This document shows positions 16,653 to 27,598 of a DNA stretch of 31,074 nucleotides, one piece after another. The position numbers and the translations under genes were made by a program. The DNA comes from Funneliformis mosseae (lineage: Eukaryota > Glomeromycota > Glomeromycetes > Glomerales > Glomeraceae): contig CAJVPP010000496.1 in the NCBI GenBank assembly GCA_910592005.1, forward strand, positions 1-31,074. Reading direction: 5' to 3'. Position 1 is the first letter of the stretch, and every line of letters begins with the position of its first letter. The notes beneath the pieces were generated by a model. That model made no database searches. It was not told the origin of the DNA and saw only the letters and a program-made list of their open reading frames with translations.

Positions 16653-18779
16653 AATTAACTTATAAATATTTAAATATAAAAAAATTTATTCATTTTTAAA
16701 TTTTATTATAAATTTATTTAATATATTATTTTTATTTAATTCAAAAATAAAAAAAATAATTAAATTAAATATTATTATAATTAATTATTTCAAAAAACTA
16801 TTAAAATAAAAAAATTTGTTTTTTTTTAAATAACTTTTCATTAAAATTTAAAATTATTAATAACTTTAATATAAATATAAAAGTTTAATAAAGTTTTAAA
16901 TTTAAATTTATTTATCTAAAACTGTTAAAAAATCCTATATTATTTTTTTAAATAAGAATATTATAATTCATTTAATTAAAAATAAATAAATTAAGAAGCT
17001 TAAAATAATACTAAATTATTATTAATAAATATATTATTTAATTTTTACCATTATAACAAATTAGTTTTTGAAGATACAAATGAAGTATTAAGATAATATT
17101 CCATTTTATTAATATTTTTTATACATTATTTTTTAAATATATTAATGCAATACTAGTTCTTTTAAATTATTAATAATTATCTACAATATTATGTTAAGTA
17201 GAAAGTTTTCTTCATATATAAAAATAAGATAAAGATAAAGAAATAAAAGAAATAGAAGGGTATAAGATAAAATTAAAATAGTACATGTAATTAATTAATT
17301 AATAAACAAAAGAATAGTATTACTTATATTAATGCATATTTACTAGTATTCCTAATGAGTCGAGTCAAGTTGAGTTTTGAGTCAAAATTATCCTACATAC
17401 CTTTAATTTAAAGTACTTATTTATTATGTGTACCTAAAATTTACAATTATGTACAATTATGCGAGTCAAATATGTGAGTTTATGCGAGTTATTTTTGGAA
17501 CTTTAATATTTACTAAACAATTTATTAATTAAAATTTATTACTAAACAAGTTTATTCATATTTGTTTATATTGACAAACTACTTCTATTTATATAAAAAT
17601 ATTTAATAATAATGATATCATCAGCTATAAATTTGAACTAATCAGTAAAATATCAATATAATAATTTAGATTATTCTAAAGTCTTACTTTTAACTTTTAT
17701 AATTTACAATATATTTTTATGTACTTTTATACTAATAAAAATCTTAAGTTGCTAAAAACGAAGATCTAATTATATTTAATAATAAACAGTTAATTTAGAT
17801 AACTTTAGAACTAAAATGTATATTTATTACTTTATTTTAGAATATGATTCTTAAGATTATAAAAGAAAGTCTATTTTCAAAGACCATCAAATATAAAATC
17901 TTTATTAATGGTTAAAATAATACATTTCAAGAATATTTTGCATTTTTACCAAAACTAAAAATTTATTTTGTTTATGATAAATACATTATATTTGACTTAA
18001 TTAATCTATAATTTTTGCTAATATTCTAAATCTACATGACCTTTTATTAAACTAAAAAATAATCTTATCTTAAATAATTATTAATTAAATAAAACTTCTC
18101 TCAATAACTTTATTTATGCAAATAAATCTTAGATTACACAGAAAATGATGAATTTGCAAAATTATTATATATTAATAAATAGTTATATTGAAATTTATTT
18201 GATACTCAGAATATTTTTATTTAAATTAAATATAATTATAAAAATACTTATTAATCTTTATAATGATCTAATTATTTTATTTATTTTTTAGATAAAGTAA
18301 AATAATATTTATATTCACTTCTCAAAAATTGTTAAGTTAAATAAATTAAATCTATTATAAGTAAAATAGATATAGAAAAAAAATATAAACCTAAAGATGA
18401 CACATCTGAATTAAAAATAGTTAAATATGAAAAATATATCTTCTAGCTTTTTAAAGAAAATAAAAAACTAAAAAAGAATAATAAGAAAAACATTAAAAAA
18501 CTTAACTTAATTTTATAAATTATTACTTATATTTAAAATTTAGTATATAATAAAGATTATTGTAATCTTAAAATCCTATTTTATAATTTAATATATTTAA
18601 AGTGATATGTTTAGATGAAAATGATATTGAGATTTCTATTATTGATTTATATTTTAAGTAATAAGGATTATGTAATCTAATTCAAAAAAATTTTAACTCT
18701 TTTCCTTTAATATTGCTACATATAATATTTATTTATTTATGTAATTATATAAATAATAAATTTTATTTGATTTATATAC
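16653..18779. other. AT-rich region with weak coding-like remnants
   Basis: Mostly low-complexity AT sequence. At about 17872–17998 (+) there is a coding-like stretch (IFING, stop, NNTFQEYFAFLPKLKIYF) that may be the upstream part of the LINE described next or another decayed element; I do not recognise a domain. A GAGTC/AAGT-rich phrase lies near 17357–17390. No intact gene is supported. Confidence 0.4.
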
Positions 18780-19430
18780 TCTTTATAATTTAAATATTAT
18801 TACTTTACAAGAAACTAATTTTAAAACCCCTATTAATATTTATGCTTTAATATTAATTTGTACTAACCTTTCTTTTATACTGATTTTTCTACTTAGAGTA
18901 TAAATTTAGTATAGATATTTTATCAAGAAATACTTATTAAATTATATTTTATCACTTTTCCTTTTATAATCATATTTTTTATTAGATTTTTAATTTAAAA
19001 ATAAAATAAAATTTTTTATTATTAATATTTATATTTTTAGTTCTAATAGTTTCTTATATAAGAAGATATTTCAGAAAACTTTAGATCTAATTAATGATGT
19101 TAATCAAAATAATTTACTCATCATATTTCTTGATAATTTTAATACAAATCTATTTCAAATATACAATTCTCTAAAATTATTACAATTTTTTAATTTTATT
19201 CAATAATCTTAATTTTATTAATAATTTAAACCTCATCAAATAACAGAGAATAGTTGATAAGTTAATCACATATAAAAGTAATAATACTTATTTAATCATT
19301 AATAATATATTTACATACTTCTTATTTACTTCTAATTTAATTGATCAAGTAGTTGTAAAAGAAGATAATAATTTATCTGATTATGCTATTATATATATTT
19401 TAATTTTAATTTCTTTTATTAACCTTTAAT
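18780..19430 (+). pseudogene. LINE retrotransposon remnant, AP-endonuclease domain
   Basis: Three plus-strand blocks follow the layout of a LINE apurinic/apyrimidinic endonuclease. YNLNIITLQETNFKTP (18780–18840) contains the LQETN motif with its catalytic Glu. An open stretch at 19040–19207 ends with NQNNLLIIFLDNFNTNLFQ, corresponding to the LxGDFN motif. The block at 19253–19428 carries NLIDQVVVKEDNNLSDYAII, where the family's SDH motif reads SDY, so the catalytic His is lost. Degraded sequence to about 19700 (YQGMSVDD, MMNLDRINNF) may be the linker before the reverse transcriptase, which I could not find. Confidence 0.72.
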
Positions 19431-20399
19431 TAGAATAATATTATAAAAACTTTAGTTTTTTAGTATCAAGGTATGTCAGTAGATGATTAAAGCATTTTTA
19501 AAGTCTTAGTAAATTATAGATGTAAACATTTAAAATTAAGCATGATGAATCTTGATCGTATTAATAATTTTCATTAATTAACTTTATCTAAGATCTTTTT
19601 CAAAAAGCTATTATCAATACTGCTTTAAAATAATTTCTAATATATTTATATTTTATTATTCACATAATTTAAAATCTTATCTTTTTAAAATAATATAAAA
19701 AATATTAAGCTTATTTATAAAGAAACTTGAAAAACTTATAAAATCTTACTACTTCTCAATAAAATTGATAATAAATAGATCAACTAATATTAAAAAATAA
19801 CTTTATTTTCATTAAAATATGATATTACTTTATTAGAATTCTATTTTTTTATAAGATATTTATTAGTCAAAATAGGTGAATATATAAGATATTTATCATT
19901 TAAAAATAATTAATATATTTGATAATTTAAAATGATATTAAGAAATTTTAGTTAAATTTAATTTATAATTAAATATTTAAATATATAATATATATTATAA
20001 GTGAAGATTTAATTCAAATTTAATCATATATAAATTTTATAATAAACTTTTAAGAATCTAATTGTTATCAATAAAATAGATATCATATAAAAATAATAAA
20101 CTATATATGTTTTATAAATTAAGTTTATATATTATATTTTTTTTATATTAATACTGATATATATAATATATATATTTAAAGGTATTACAATAATTAAGTT
20201 AGTTCATATATTTTGAAAATAATAATTTGATTTTATAAATTGACATACAAATTGTTGAACTGAATAATATTTTTATATGAAAGTTTTTAGTTAAAAGTTT
20301 TAATAGTTTAATATATTTCATATTATTTTGTATAATCATATCAAGAGTTTTAGATTAATTCTATTATAAAATATCAAAGTAATTATTTTTGCTATGTTT
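19431..20399. other. AT-rich region, no gene seen
   Basis: The first 270 bp may be the decayed tail of the LINE. The rest is AT-rich and shows no assignable feature, though the C-terminal end of the neighbouring Tnp2-like element may extend down to about 20250. Confidence 0.4.
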
Positions 20400-22150
20400 A
20401 CTATACATATCAATCATTACTAATATACATACTGTATTTTTTTTTATAGTAATACAACAGTATGTTTAAAAAAATATTAGATATTTACTGATTAATACTT
20501 AATATTATTTTCATTATCTAAAAATATAATCATTATATTAGCAGAAAGATCTGAATAACATATTTGTGATTTAAAATCTTTATCAGCTATTTGAAGAGCA
20601 AAAATATATATTATCAAAAATAAAACAAATATTGTGTATTTATCTTATTGTTTGTATTTTAAATAAAATTTATATCTAATATTTGTATAAATTTATTCAT
20701 AATAATTAATTAAGTAATCAGTTAAAGACTTATTTATTATTGTTTTATATATTGAAGTTATAAATTTATCAGGAATTAGCTCACATTTTTGTATATTTAG
20801 TTGAATTTAAGAAGATAATTTTTTAAAATACAAAGCTTTTTGTATAGTAAAATTATATTTTATCATCTTTCTTTATTCTCTAATTAAAATGCTTATAATT
20901 TTATAAATAATTCAGTAATATTATTTAAAAATAAAGGTTTTACATTGTTATTAATACAAATTGTCAATTGATAGTATTTATACTTTAGTTGCAAAACTCT
21001 TTTTGAATTTAAAATTAATGTCAAATATCTAAAATTAATTATATAAATTAATAAATTAATTACATAATTAAATCTTATTATTAAATTAAACTTCATAAAA
21101 TATTACTTTAACTTACCTATTAAGTCTCTTAATGGAAAATAGCTATAAAAAGGTCTATAATCTAATAAATACTCTTTAAGATATAAATGTATATGCATAT
21201 TTGATGTTATAATTTTTAATTTATAAACAGCTTCTACTTTAATCAAAAAATCTTTTATTGCTAAATCTTTAATTTTAATTTCTTTATGATTAATTATGGT
21301 TTTTTCCCAAATTAAAAGACAATTAATAAATAATTGCTAATATAATGATATTCTTCAGAAAGAACATCTCATAATGCTAATATTTAATAAAATAAGCATT
21401 AAGTTTTCCATTAATTTTGAGATATACAACCTATATCTGAAGGAGAAGACGTAGCATTAATAATAATTTGTATTCTTTTAAGATCATATATAGAAATTAA
21501 TGGTTGGTTATCAGAAATCTATCTTTATCATTCATTTAGCAGTTCCTAAATATAAGTTATGCATAGGATCAATAACAATAACTTGTTGAATATCCATATA
21601 AGAAAGTCGAATCAAAGGTGTCTATCAAATTCCATGTTCATGAAATATTTGGTTACATAGTTGAGAATTTGCTTTTTTAAATTTATAAGCAATATATTGA
21701 TGCTTTTCTCTTAAACGGTATAGAAGATTAGCAATAGTACTAAAGTTATCAAAGTTTGGTTTCCAATGACCTATACTATTATCTTGAATCATAGGAAAGG
21801 TGTAATCGTATTTATAACATCCTCTTTTTGAAGAATGACTAGAAAATCCACCAAGCTTATAATATTTATATATAATTTTAATATTTAAATATATTTGAAT
21901 AAATAGTAATATTAGATTAGAAAATTTACTATCTTTCGTGCTGCAGGAGGATCACAAGATATCATGATTAAAGCTGCACGATATATTCGACCAATTGGAT
22001 AATTAGGTGTTTGTGTAACTTGACCAGCCCATAATTGTTCAATATATTGATGCGATTTCATTAAATAAAGCTTTAATGCAGCAATGAAATTTGAATTTGC
22101 TTGGCCTAATCTTCAATTAGCTTTTAAGAATGTTAAAGAATCCCTTTATT
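20400..22150 (-). pseudogene. Decayed CMC-type (Tnp2/Plavaka-like) transposon protein
   Basis: Minus-strand reading, from high to low coordinates, gives blocks typical of large Tnp2-type fungal transposon proteins. RIYRAALIMISCDPPAARKISGF spans an intron-like gap at about 21930–21850. IDPMHNLYLGTAK is at about 21590–21545. SNMHIHLYLKEYLLDYRPFY is at about 21200–21140, corresponding to the NMHxHLHLKD region. ANIMIIFLDNENNIKY-like and YFFKHTVVL residues lie near 20540–20450. All blocks are interrupted by stops and frameshifts. The N-terminal part, which would lie above about 22150, is absent, so the copy is truncated as well as decayed. Terminal repeats were not identified. Confidence 0.72.
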
Positions 22151-22654
22151 AATATCAGATTACGTGAAGAAAAAAAAAGAAAAAGAACATTAAATATGAT
22201 AAAGATATTTAATGCAAATTAAAGGATGGATAAGGCTGATAAATTATTTGATGAATTATTTTCAAGGAAAAAGTTATAAACATCAATAGATTATACTTTT
22301 AAGAAATAACAATTTTAACAATTAATCTAGGATCGATATTTCATTAATAAAATATAATAAGTTTTCATATTTTATTCAAATAAATTTTTGAACAGTTATT
22401 AAAAAAAAAAATATTGATGAAATTAACCGAACTAAATGATCGTTATCAGTGACCCTAACTGGATACAAAGGTTTATTCTCAAGAAGTTATTGAGGACATA
22501 ACCAGAACCACGTTTGTGTTTACGTTATTAGAAGATGAATTTGATTTTTTCTTTTTTTTAAAAAAAAACAAAATAAAATAAAATAAAGAGAATTCTCGTA
22601 AAAATTGTAAAAATGTTTATTTTATTAATTCCCTTTATAACTTTATTGATTACA
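22151..22654. other. Intergenic region downstream of the arrestin-like gene
   Basis: It should hold the 3' UTR of the minus-strand arrestin-like gene. Between about 22457 and 22560 the plus strand has a short coding-like stretch (DTKVYSQEVIEDITRTTF onwards) of more balanced composition than its surroundings. It has no start codon, and I do not recognise it. Confidence 0.4.
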
Positions 22655-24265
22655 TTATTTACGAGTAGAAAATAAACTTGAGGTGGAATTAATTGAATGT
22701 AAAGAAAATAAAGAAGAAGTTGGACAAGAAGAATAATACAATGAATCAATACCATCATTACTGCTATCACTACTATCACTACTATCACTTCTACTTTGAA
22801 GAATACTGCCTTTACTCTCATTACTATTAAAATTACATGTAGGAATCACATGTAAACTATCAATGCTAGTAAGTTTTGTAGTAATAAATTGTTTTGGATT
22901 AAAGAATTTAGGAGGCAAAGGAACGTTTGGCAATGGCATGTCAAAATTTTTATGTATATTATAAATATTAATATGTTCCTCAATGACGAAATCATTCAAC
23001 TTACTAACGATACCCTTGTGATTTGTATATGACAAACCACATTTTAATAATAATTGATGAGAGACGGTAATATAACGACCATTATATGTGGGTAATGTAA
23101 ACGTTGGGATATAAAAATTTATGTTTTGAATGCATTCACCATCAACTCTATTAGATTTTACCGCGAAAGGATTCTTATTTCTTGAATTTATGAAGTTAAT
23201 GTTTTTTCGTGGTATAATGATTTTGCTAGAAATTTCTTCGACATGTTTGGATTCACTTTTCGTTCTAAAATCTTTTGATGATTTCAACAATATTTCAACC
23301 CTTTCCAAACTTATTCCCGGTTCTAATATCCTAATTCGAATTGGAATTGAAATGTATATTCCAATATTGATATTCTTATTGGGCGGTAATACCAACGTAC
23401 AATTCAACACTGGAGGCACGGTGGCGGTAGCAATCCTACTCTCCGAGTCGTAATAAGAAGAATTATTATTGTAAAGGCTAAAGATATTTTCCCCGTGAAT
23501 GACGTATGGCGGATTATTGTCGTGATTTAAAATTAATGTGTGTTTAAGCGGAATTTTAATTTCGCTAATGAATCGTTGTTTGAAAATCGTAGATAAGAAA
23601 GTTCCGTTGGTTTTCGAAATCCCATTTCCAACATTAATCGTAGTAGTTATCATGGCTTTTAGAGTATATTCGACGCTTCCGAATTCTGTCTTAATGCTAT
23701 CGGGTAAATTATACGGTAATTTGACTTTAAAAGGGATCCTCATCACATCATTGGTCTCGTTGGTTCCTTTGACTAGATCTTGACCACAAGTTTGAGAAAA
23801 TGATTCCATCAAACTAGTGTTCTCATTACTCGACGACTCCCAAATTTTATATACAATCTCACATAAATTATGTTCCACACCGTTACCTCTCTTACTTCTC
23901 GGCCCATTCCTGACAACCCACTTAACCTTTTCTCGCCCTTTAAATTTTAAATAAACACCGTTAATGATGTTTTCTTTTGTCGTCGTTTTCGCTTTTAACA
24001 ATGACGATAATTTAAAATTTAATATTCCTATCAAATAACTATCTTGTTCTCCAAGTGGTCCTTGCTGGAATTTATATAAGTATGGATGATGTGAGAATGT
24101 TAAATTTTTATTAAATTTTATATAATCATTTATGGACGGTTCTTGGATAATATTTGGTGATTTAATAATAGGATTGTGATGTACATCATCGTTGATCGTT
24201 GTAAAATATGCTGTTGCTGGAAGTTGTAATGAATCATCATTTTGAAAAAAAGAAGTAGAAGGCAT
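22655..24265 (-). CDS. Arrestin-like (alpha-arrestin type) protein
   Basis: A single-exon frame of 536 aa, with the first ATG taken as start. Residues about 60–230 look like an arrestin N-domain: SYLIGILNFKLSSL, GVYLKFKGREKVKW, then IPFKVKLPYNLPDSIKTEFGSVEYTLKA, the signature strand pair of arrestin N-domains. Residues about 285–450 look like the C-domain, with PPVLNCTLVLPPNK and ISIPIRIRILEPGISLERVEILL. The C-tail is Ser/Asp-rich, with a run coded by a 9-bp microsatellite at 22758–22793. Fungal alpha-arrestins (ART/Rim8 types) link membrane cargo to Rsp5-type ubiquitin ligases. The usual PPxY docking motif is not seen; PLPPKFF near residue 455 is the nearest proline motif. Unlike its neighbours it has no introns. 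The fold call is good; the partner and cargo are unknown. Confidence 0.85.
   Translation of the reverse strand: MPSTSFFQNDDSLQLPATAYFTTINDDVHHNPIIKSPNIIQEPSINDYIKFNKNLTFSHHPYLYKFQQGPLGEQDSYLIGILNFKLSSLLKAKTTTKENIINGVYLKFKGREKVKWVVRNGPRSKRGNGVEHNLCEIVYKIWESSSNENTSLMESFSQTCGQDLVKGTNETNDVMRIPFKVKLPYNLPDSIKTEFGSVEYTLKAMITTTINVGNGISKTNGTFLSTIFKQRFISEIKIPLKHTLILNHDNNPPYVIHGENIFSLYNNNSSYYDSESRIATATVPPVLNCTLVLPPNKNINIGIYISIPIRIRILEPGISLERVEILLKSSKDFRTKSESKHVEEISSKIIIPRKNINFINSRNKNPFAVKSNRVDGECIQNINFYIPTFTLPTYNGRYITVSHQLLLKCGLSYTNHKGIVSKLNDFVIEEHINIYNIHKNFDMPLPNVPLPPKFFNPKQFITTKLTSIDSLHVIPTCNFNSNESKGSILQSRSDSSDSSDSSNDGIDSLYYSSCPTSSLFSLHSINSTSSLFSTRK
22758..22793. repeat. 9-bp coding microsatellite in the arrestin-like gene
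   Basis: Three or so copies of ATCACTACT on the plus strand encode a Ser-Asp-Ser repeat in the C-tail. Copy number may vary between isolates. Confidence 0.7.
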
Positions 24266-24883
24266 GCCCTTTTTTAAATAATAATAAAATGGTGAAATCA
24301 GAAAGAGAAAAGAAAAAAAAAAAGGAAAAAAAAAAATCCGATTAAGATTTTTGAAAAAAATACACGTATTTTTTTTTTTTTTTTTTCCTCTTTAAAAATC
24401 CTTTTGTCAAAATCGGATTGGCAATATTATAACCCAAAAAATAAAAAAAAGCACGGATAAGCTGTATAGTCAAGGAGGCTTATAAAAAGGCTTGGCGGAC
24501 ATCGAAATGTGATGATTTTTGCGTGGGATGATTTTAATCGGTCAAAGAAAGAACGAAATCGCACGCAAAATGACAAACTTTATCTTTTTAACATCGTTTG
24601 ATTTCTCCTAAAAAAAGTTTTTATTGACTTGGAAGAATGATTTAAATTTTCAAAATGCACATTAATATGAAACGAACAGACCATGCATAAAATTAAATCT
24701 TTTGTTACACAGATTTCTAAAATCAAATTCTAATAAATCCACTTTAATCAAAAGCTCTGAAATTTAACGATTTTGATTTATGAAAATTTACGTCAATTCG
24801 TCACGTATTTATAATTTTATACAAGAAATTTTAAAATTTTCTGATAAATTATTATGAAAATATATATATAGATATAGATATTT
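24266..24883. promoter_or_regulatory. Upstream region of the arrestin-like gene
   Basis: A 618-bp gap between two minus-strand genes. It holds the arrestin promoter and the 3' flank of the formyltransferase gene. It contains long homopolymer tracts (poly-A about 24310–24336, poly-T about 24369–24386) and a short inverted repeat, AATCCGATT near 24336 with AATCGGATT near 24410, which could pair around the tracts. No core promoter was assigned. Confidence 0.45.
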
Positions 24884-26449
24884 TTATTCGTCAAACATCA
24901 TTTCTTCACTTTTTATTTGGTATCCGTTAATCCAATCTAATATTGAAACTTCTCTTTTCCCTTCAACTTTAACACTGTTAAATGTAATAAAACTATTACC
25001 GGCACATACTACATAAGCCACTGGTGATGATTGTTCAAGATGGCGAATTAGTATTGTACCAGGGCGAAGAGTTTTACCTGGTTGGGATAATAATTGTTGC
25101 TGGGACAAAGAAGGTAATGAAATATTATGTAACTGGATGATTTTATTATTAAATTTGGTTGATAACGAGTACTTTAAAATAATAACAATAATAATAATAA
25201 ACATTAGTTTGATAAAGGATCAAAATGCATCTATAAAAATGATTTCTTTTTACCTGATGAGAAATAGCACGATCAAGTTGTTCCAATTGTTGTGCAGATA
25301 TATGTGACCATTTAATCTCGCTCATTTCTTTCCTAATCTTTGGAGCTTTGGAAATTTTTAATGCATCTTGTTCTTTCGCGTTGTCTTTATGATAGTCGAA
25401 ATTTTTTAATGTGTCGATTAATAATTCTGCTCCTTTTGTTGCGAGAAGGGATTCAAGTGTATTATAAGTCGAATTTGGGGGAACATCCTAGGAATTAAAG
25501 TGTGTTAATCGGATTAAAGTAAATTGGGAGTAGATTTGCACGTGACGTACAATCGTAATTTGTCGTAGTACTTTTCCTGCGTCAAATGTTTCGTGATGTA
25601 ATTCTTGGATTGTGATTCCCGTTATTTTATCATTATTTAATATCGTGTATTGAATTGGTGATGCTCCTCGATACCTTTTAATTATAAAAGAGGTCAATTG
25701 GTTGACTTAAAATTAAAAATTGATTTGTTACCTACTTTGGTAATAATGATGGATGGACATTTATTGTGCCTTTAGTAAATGATTCTAAAATCGAAGGGGT
25801 TAAGAAATATCCAAATGAAACCACTATGGCGAAATCAAAATTTGATTTTGGAACCTTTTTATAAAAAAAAAGAAGAACCGGTGTTCTGAATTACTAGTTT
25901 GTACAACATTTAAGATAAATGGTCTGAATTATTTATTCCTTTTACCTCCCATCCTTCTAATGATTTTGGAGGCGCTTCATGAATTTTCAAGTCATATTCT
26001 TTAGCGAACTTTTTTACGGGACCTTTAAATAAAACAAAGTTTAATAATTTATCAATTACTTTATAAACTTGGTAATTCAATAAATTATATGTACTTGTTG
26101 CTAACTCTTTGTAACCTCTACCGGTTTTTTTATCGGGTGGAACTACCGCTTCGATGGACTTTACAAAAGTATCCGGATTTTCTTTTATTCAAAGAAACAT
26201 TATTAAAGTAAATCACAGGTGAATTAGGTATTATTGTTTTTAAAAATCAAAGAATTTCATACTTGATTCATTTATTAAAGCTTTTAATGATGGCACTGAA
26301 AAATTATCCGAACCAAAAAATAATATTCGATAAGTTTGTTTTTGATTTAATCTTTTCGTGGTGTTGGTAAAGAATGATTTGATTATATTCCTTTTATTAA
26401 AATTAAAAGTAACATTTTGAAATTTTTGTGAAAGTATCATCATCATCAT
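24884..26449 (-). CDS. FMT1: Mitochondrial methionyl-tRNA formyltransferase
   Basis: Formylates the initiator Met-tRNA using 10-formyl-tetrahydrofolate for mitochondrial translation. Seven exons (26263–26449, 26095–26181, 25946–26022, 25736–25854, 25551–25674, 25254–25487, 24884–25171) total 1116 nt, 371 aa, phases matching. Residues 1–42 have Lys/Arg and Asn/Ser but no acidic residue, fitting a mitochondrial presequence. RILFFGSDNFSVPSL opens the formyltransferase fold. PPDKKTGRG and LATSPVKKFA match family loops. Catalytic residues by family position are Asn149 and His151 (INVHPSLLP) and Asp188 (HHETFDAGKVL), with YRGASPIQ between. The C-terminal domain is shorter and more divergent. The start is the first of several clustered ATGs (MMMM), so it may be up to three codons lower. 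It is head-to-head with the TatD gene. Confidence 0.93.
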
Positions 26450-26524
26450 GATGTAAAATTAATTATTTTTAATTCCCGATTTTTATACTGAATGATGATC
26501 GACACATGATAAGTCCGCTTTTTC
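26450..26524. promoter_or_regulatory. Short bidirectional promoter, FMT1 / TatD-like
   Basis: Only 75 bp separate the two divergent start codons, so both promoters and 5' UTRs must fit here or overlap the coding regions. No TATA box or known element could be assigned with confidence. Confidence 0.5.
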
Positions 26525-27560
26525 ATGGAAGTTAATTTTACCTGGTCAAAGACTTGTGATGTTCATACACACGCGCATGACGATGTAGAAAATCTCGAGA
26601 AAATTGGCGATTTGAAAACCAATAAGGTTTGCTTAATGGGAACACGTTTAGAAGATTTGGACGTAGTTTCCAAGCTTGCCACAGATTTTCAAGAAAAGGT
26701 CATTCCTTGCTTTGGTATAGTTAAATATATATATATATATATCAGCTTTCTGCTACATTAATTTTAAAATATTTTTATTTTTTTTCTTTAAATAAAAAAA
26801 AAAAAAAGGATTTCATCCATGGTTCTGTCATTTACTTTCACTCGAGGATGAACCTTCGGAAAGTAAAGATCATTACCGAACAATTTTAAAGGATATTGGG
26901 CCAAAAGTTCATTCAAGAAGTAATTATTTGGAGGAATTTATTAATACTTTACCGCCTCCTACATCATTTAATAAATGGCATAGAAAATTAGAAAATTTGC
27001 TAGAAACGCATCCAAATTCACTTTTAGGTGAAGTTGGACTAGATAAGACATTTCGATTACGTGACCAAGAATCAAAACGTCTTAGCCAAGCCCAAACTAC
27101 ATTACAACATCAAATAGCAATTTTCGAAAAACAATTGGATTTGGCAGCCAAATACAACCGTGCTGTTAGTATGCATTGCGTTCAATCTACGGGAGCAATA
27201 ACTCAACTGCTTAATAAAAGAATCAATGAACAACAACCACTTCCACCTCGTTTATGTATACACTCATTTGGAGGTTCCGTTGATACAATTAAAGCTTTGG
27301 TTAAACAAACAAAGGGAACTTCATTAGAACTTTATTTCTCTTTTAGTATCGTTATTAATGATAGAAATAGTAGGTTACCTGATTTAATTAAAGCAGTCCC
27401 AGAGGACAAATTGTTAATTGAAACGGATTATCATTCTCCTAAAGGATTAGATTATTACATGTTAATGATCATTAAATTGGTGAGCGAAGTTAAAGAATGG
27501 ACTGAAACAACGACTGTCGAAAAAACGCGTGAAAATTTCATCAAATTCATTGGAAATTGA
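26525..27560 (+). CDS. TatD-family metal-dependent hydrolase (Scn1-like)
   Basis: Two exons (26525–26714 and 26809–27560) total 942 nt, 313 aa. The intron carries an AT microsatellite and ends in a long A-run before AG. All TatD metal-binding positions are present: His14 and His16 (DVHTHAHDD), Glu138 (LLGEVGLD), His186 (SMHC), His215 (CIHSFGG) and Asp270 (LIETDYHSP). GFHPWF near residues 64–69 is also a family motif. TatD proteins are TIM-barrel phosphodiesterases, mostly 3' to 5' DNA exonucleases. The size and the inserted segment between residues about 75 and 125 fit the fungal Scn1 / YMR262W branch, whose substrate is poorly defined. It is convergent with the Dph5 gene. Confidence 0.9.
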
Positions 27561-27598
27561 AATCTTATTGGGATAATGGACAAATTTAAATGAATACT

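Noticed and set aside
23130..23783. Plus-strand frames inside the arrestin-like gene
   Set aside because: Antisense shadows of a 536-codon open frame with recognisable arrestin motifs.
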